A program made the position numbers and the translations under genes. DNA of 6,265 nucleotides from an uncultured Porphyromonadaceae bacterium (GTDB lineage Bacteria; Bacteroidota; Bacteroidia; Bacteroidales; Muribaculaceae). The notes below the pieces were generated by a model. That model had not been told where the DNA came from. It did no database searches and saw only the letters and a list, made by a program, of their open reading frames with translations. Where the stretch lies: NCBI GenBank assembly GCA_947176355.1, contig CAMWQY010000162.1, positions 1-6,265 of the forward strand, read 5' to 3'. This document shows positions 5,434-6,265 of the stretch, piece by piece; the first letter of the stretch is position 1; each line of letters opens with the position of its first letter.

Positions 5434-5463
5434 TTAAAACATTATATTTTAACAATGTTTTAA
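5434..5463 (-). terminator. Perfect 10-bp AT-rich inverted repeat after the SDR gene
   Basis: TTAAAACATT (5434-5443) and AATGTTTTAA (5454-5463) are perfect inverted copies with a 10-base spacer. Read leftward, the repeat starts 24 bp past the SDR stop codon, so it may end that transcript, although the stem is AT-rich and lacks a GC core. It also lies just upstream of the -33 box of the Abi promoter, so a regulator-binding palindrome is an equal alternative. Confidence 0.4.
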
Positions 5464-5486
5464 CACATCCTACAAGTCTATTATAA

Positions 5487-6173
5487 TTACATCATATGCT
5501 TAAGCAGAAAATTAATCAGTCGCCATCTGCCGTCAATAATCAATCGGCTCCGCTTTCTGCCAATGGCTTTTATTGTAGCCCTTACCACTTTATCCAGGGG
5601 CATGACCCAAAACAGGCCTTCTCCCTTTGCCATCCTTGTGTCGACAAGTCCGGGCCTTATTTCCGTCACCGTAATTGCCGTTCCTTTCGACTTTCTCTGT
5701 AAAGCTTTCGTATAGTTTATCTGATAGGCTTTAGATGCACTGTAGGAAGGTGCTACAGGAGTCGGCTGCAGTCCGCCGACCGACGTTATCGCTACAAGAT
5801 GTCCATATTGCTGACCTGAAAACAGATTATAAGCCCTGTCAACACAATTTGTCCAGCCCTCGACATTTACCCGGACCGTAGAGAGTTCAGCCCTGACATC
5901 CAGTTCCGGATTCAAGTCTCCTATTCCTGCACAAATAATGATTAAGTCGAGGGTGGTGAAATCTTTAATCACCTTATCAAAAGCATCGTTAAACGCTTCT
6001 ATGTTGGAAATATCACTCGCAATTCCTACCGTATTGTCTGGTTCATCCAACACCATTGAGTCGATTTCCGTTTTTCTTCGTCCGATTACAGCCACTTTGT
6101 CTCCTTTAGCAACATAATGCTTCCAAAGTTCATGACCGATACCCGACGTAGCTCCGATTATGAATACATTCAT
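5487..6173 (-). CDS. Short-chain dehydrogenase/reductase (SDR family)
   Basis: A 228-residue cytosolic oxidoreductase with a Rossmann fold, slightly shorter than the usual 245-250 residues. The cofactor loop GATSGIG is at 7-13, and GRR at 31-33 after the second strand points to NADP(H) rather than NAD(H). The adenine-ring motif is CAG at 81-83 in place of the usual NAG. The catalytic tetrad is complete: Asn103 (VNVEG), Ser131 (TSVGG), Tyr144 and Lys148 (YSASK). RPGLVDTRM at 173-181 is the standard P-G segment. The basic C-terminal tail (GRWRLINFLLKHMM) may touch the membrane. The substrate cannot be told; the architecture fits the broad classical SDR group of ketone/aldehyde reductases. No consensus promoter was found in the 38 bp between it and the possible gene tail upstream, so it may be the second gene of an operon entering from the right edge. 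Confidence 0.92.
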   Translation of the reverse strand: MNVFIIGATSGIGHELWKHYVAKGDKVAVIGRRKTEIDSMVLDEPDNTVGIASDISNIEAFNDAFDKVIKDFTTLDLIIICAGIGDLNPELDVRAELSTVRVNVEGWTNCVDRAYNLFSGQQYGHLVAITSVGGLQPTPVAPSYSASKAYQINYTKALQRKSKGTAITVTEIRPGLVDTRMAKGEGLFWVMPLDKVVRATIKAIGRKRSRLIIDGRWRLINFLLKHMM

Positions 6174-6211
6174 ATGCTACATCTTTAAAATTTTACACCA
6201 ATGTCGCTAAA

Positions 6212-6265
6212 TTAAGTGCGACGAGCCGGAACTAAAGTGTTTAGGCTCAGATCTTCAATCAGCGC
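6212..6265 (-). CDS. Possible C-terminal tail of an upstream gene (partial)
   Basis: Read leftward from the edge, one frame is open for 17 codons and ends in TAA at 6214-6212, giving ALIEDLSLNTLVPARRT. The other two frames on this strand stop within the first few codons. The spacing to the SDR start (38 bp) and lack of a promoter between them fit an operon. A frame this short is often open by chance, and no family is recognisable. Confidence 0.3.
   Translation of the reverse strand, partial: ALIEDLSLNTLVPARRT

Noticed and set aside
5218..5463. 81-codon rightward frame over the Abi gene start
   Set aside because: It runs through the Abi coding start, the hairpin and the promoter, and its translation shows no family resemblance.
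5496..5702. 68-codon rightward frame inside the SDR gene
   Set aside because: It is antisense to a well-conserved SDR C-terminus and its translation shows no recognisable motif.

Overview
The window looks like a chromosomal segment from a member of the Bacteroidales (Bacteroidota). Four intergenic regions carry the Bacteroides-type promoter TTTG-N19/20-TAnnTTTG, start codons lack clear Shine-Dalgarno sequences, and the proteins are typical of the group: an AraC-type regulator, a DUF4405 membrane protein, a thioredoxin-like protein of TlpA type with an N-terminal DUF4369-like region, and a small lipoprotein. The genus cannot be settled from the sequence alone.

Left part (1-1599). The left edge holds the first 11 complete codons of a leftward gene (MKTIKFSDGTEL), which resembles the N-terminus of aldo/keto reductases. 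It diverges from a rightward AraC-family regulator at 254-1153. The space between them contains three perfect TACC-N4-TTAC elements on roughly the same helical face, followed by a consensus promoter for the regulator; this looks like a shared operator region. A DUF4405-type four-helix membrane protein (1159-1599, leftward) converges on the regulator, with stop codons only 5 bp apart. Its histidines form two pairs 14 residues apart, the arrangement of bis-heme b cytochromes.

Middle part (1600-3964). A YczE/DUF6198-like six-helix membrane protein (1899-2645) is followed by an intergenic region with a CGCAAAG-type short repeat lying where a predicted promoter would start transcription. Next comes an exported TlpA-like thiol-disulfide oxidoreductase with an intact WCGPC motif (2888-3934).

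Right part (3965-6265, all leftward). In transcription order there is a possible gene tail at the right edge, an NADP-type short-chain dehydrogenase/reductase (5487-6173), an Abi_2/AbiF-family HEPN protein (4428-5327) and a lipoprotein with a SecD P1-head-like domain (3965-4372). The most interesting element is the 159-bp gap upstream of the Abi gene. It holds a perfect consensus promoter whose predicted start falls at the base of a strong compound hairpin, and the hairpin ends only 17 nt before the Abi start codon. This is the architecture of an RNA-HEPN toxin-antitoxin or defence module, with the hairpin as candidate structured RNA partner. Families of this type have been linked to the ancestry of Cas13.

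No transposase, integrase, rRNA, tRNA or CRISPR array was recognised.
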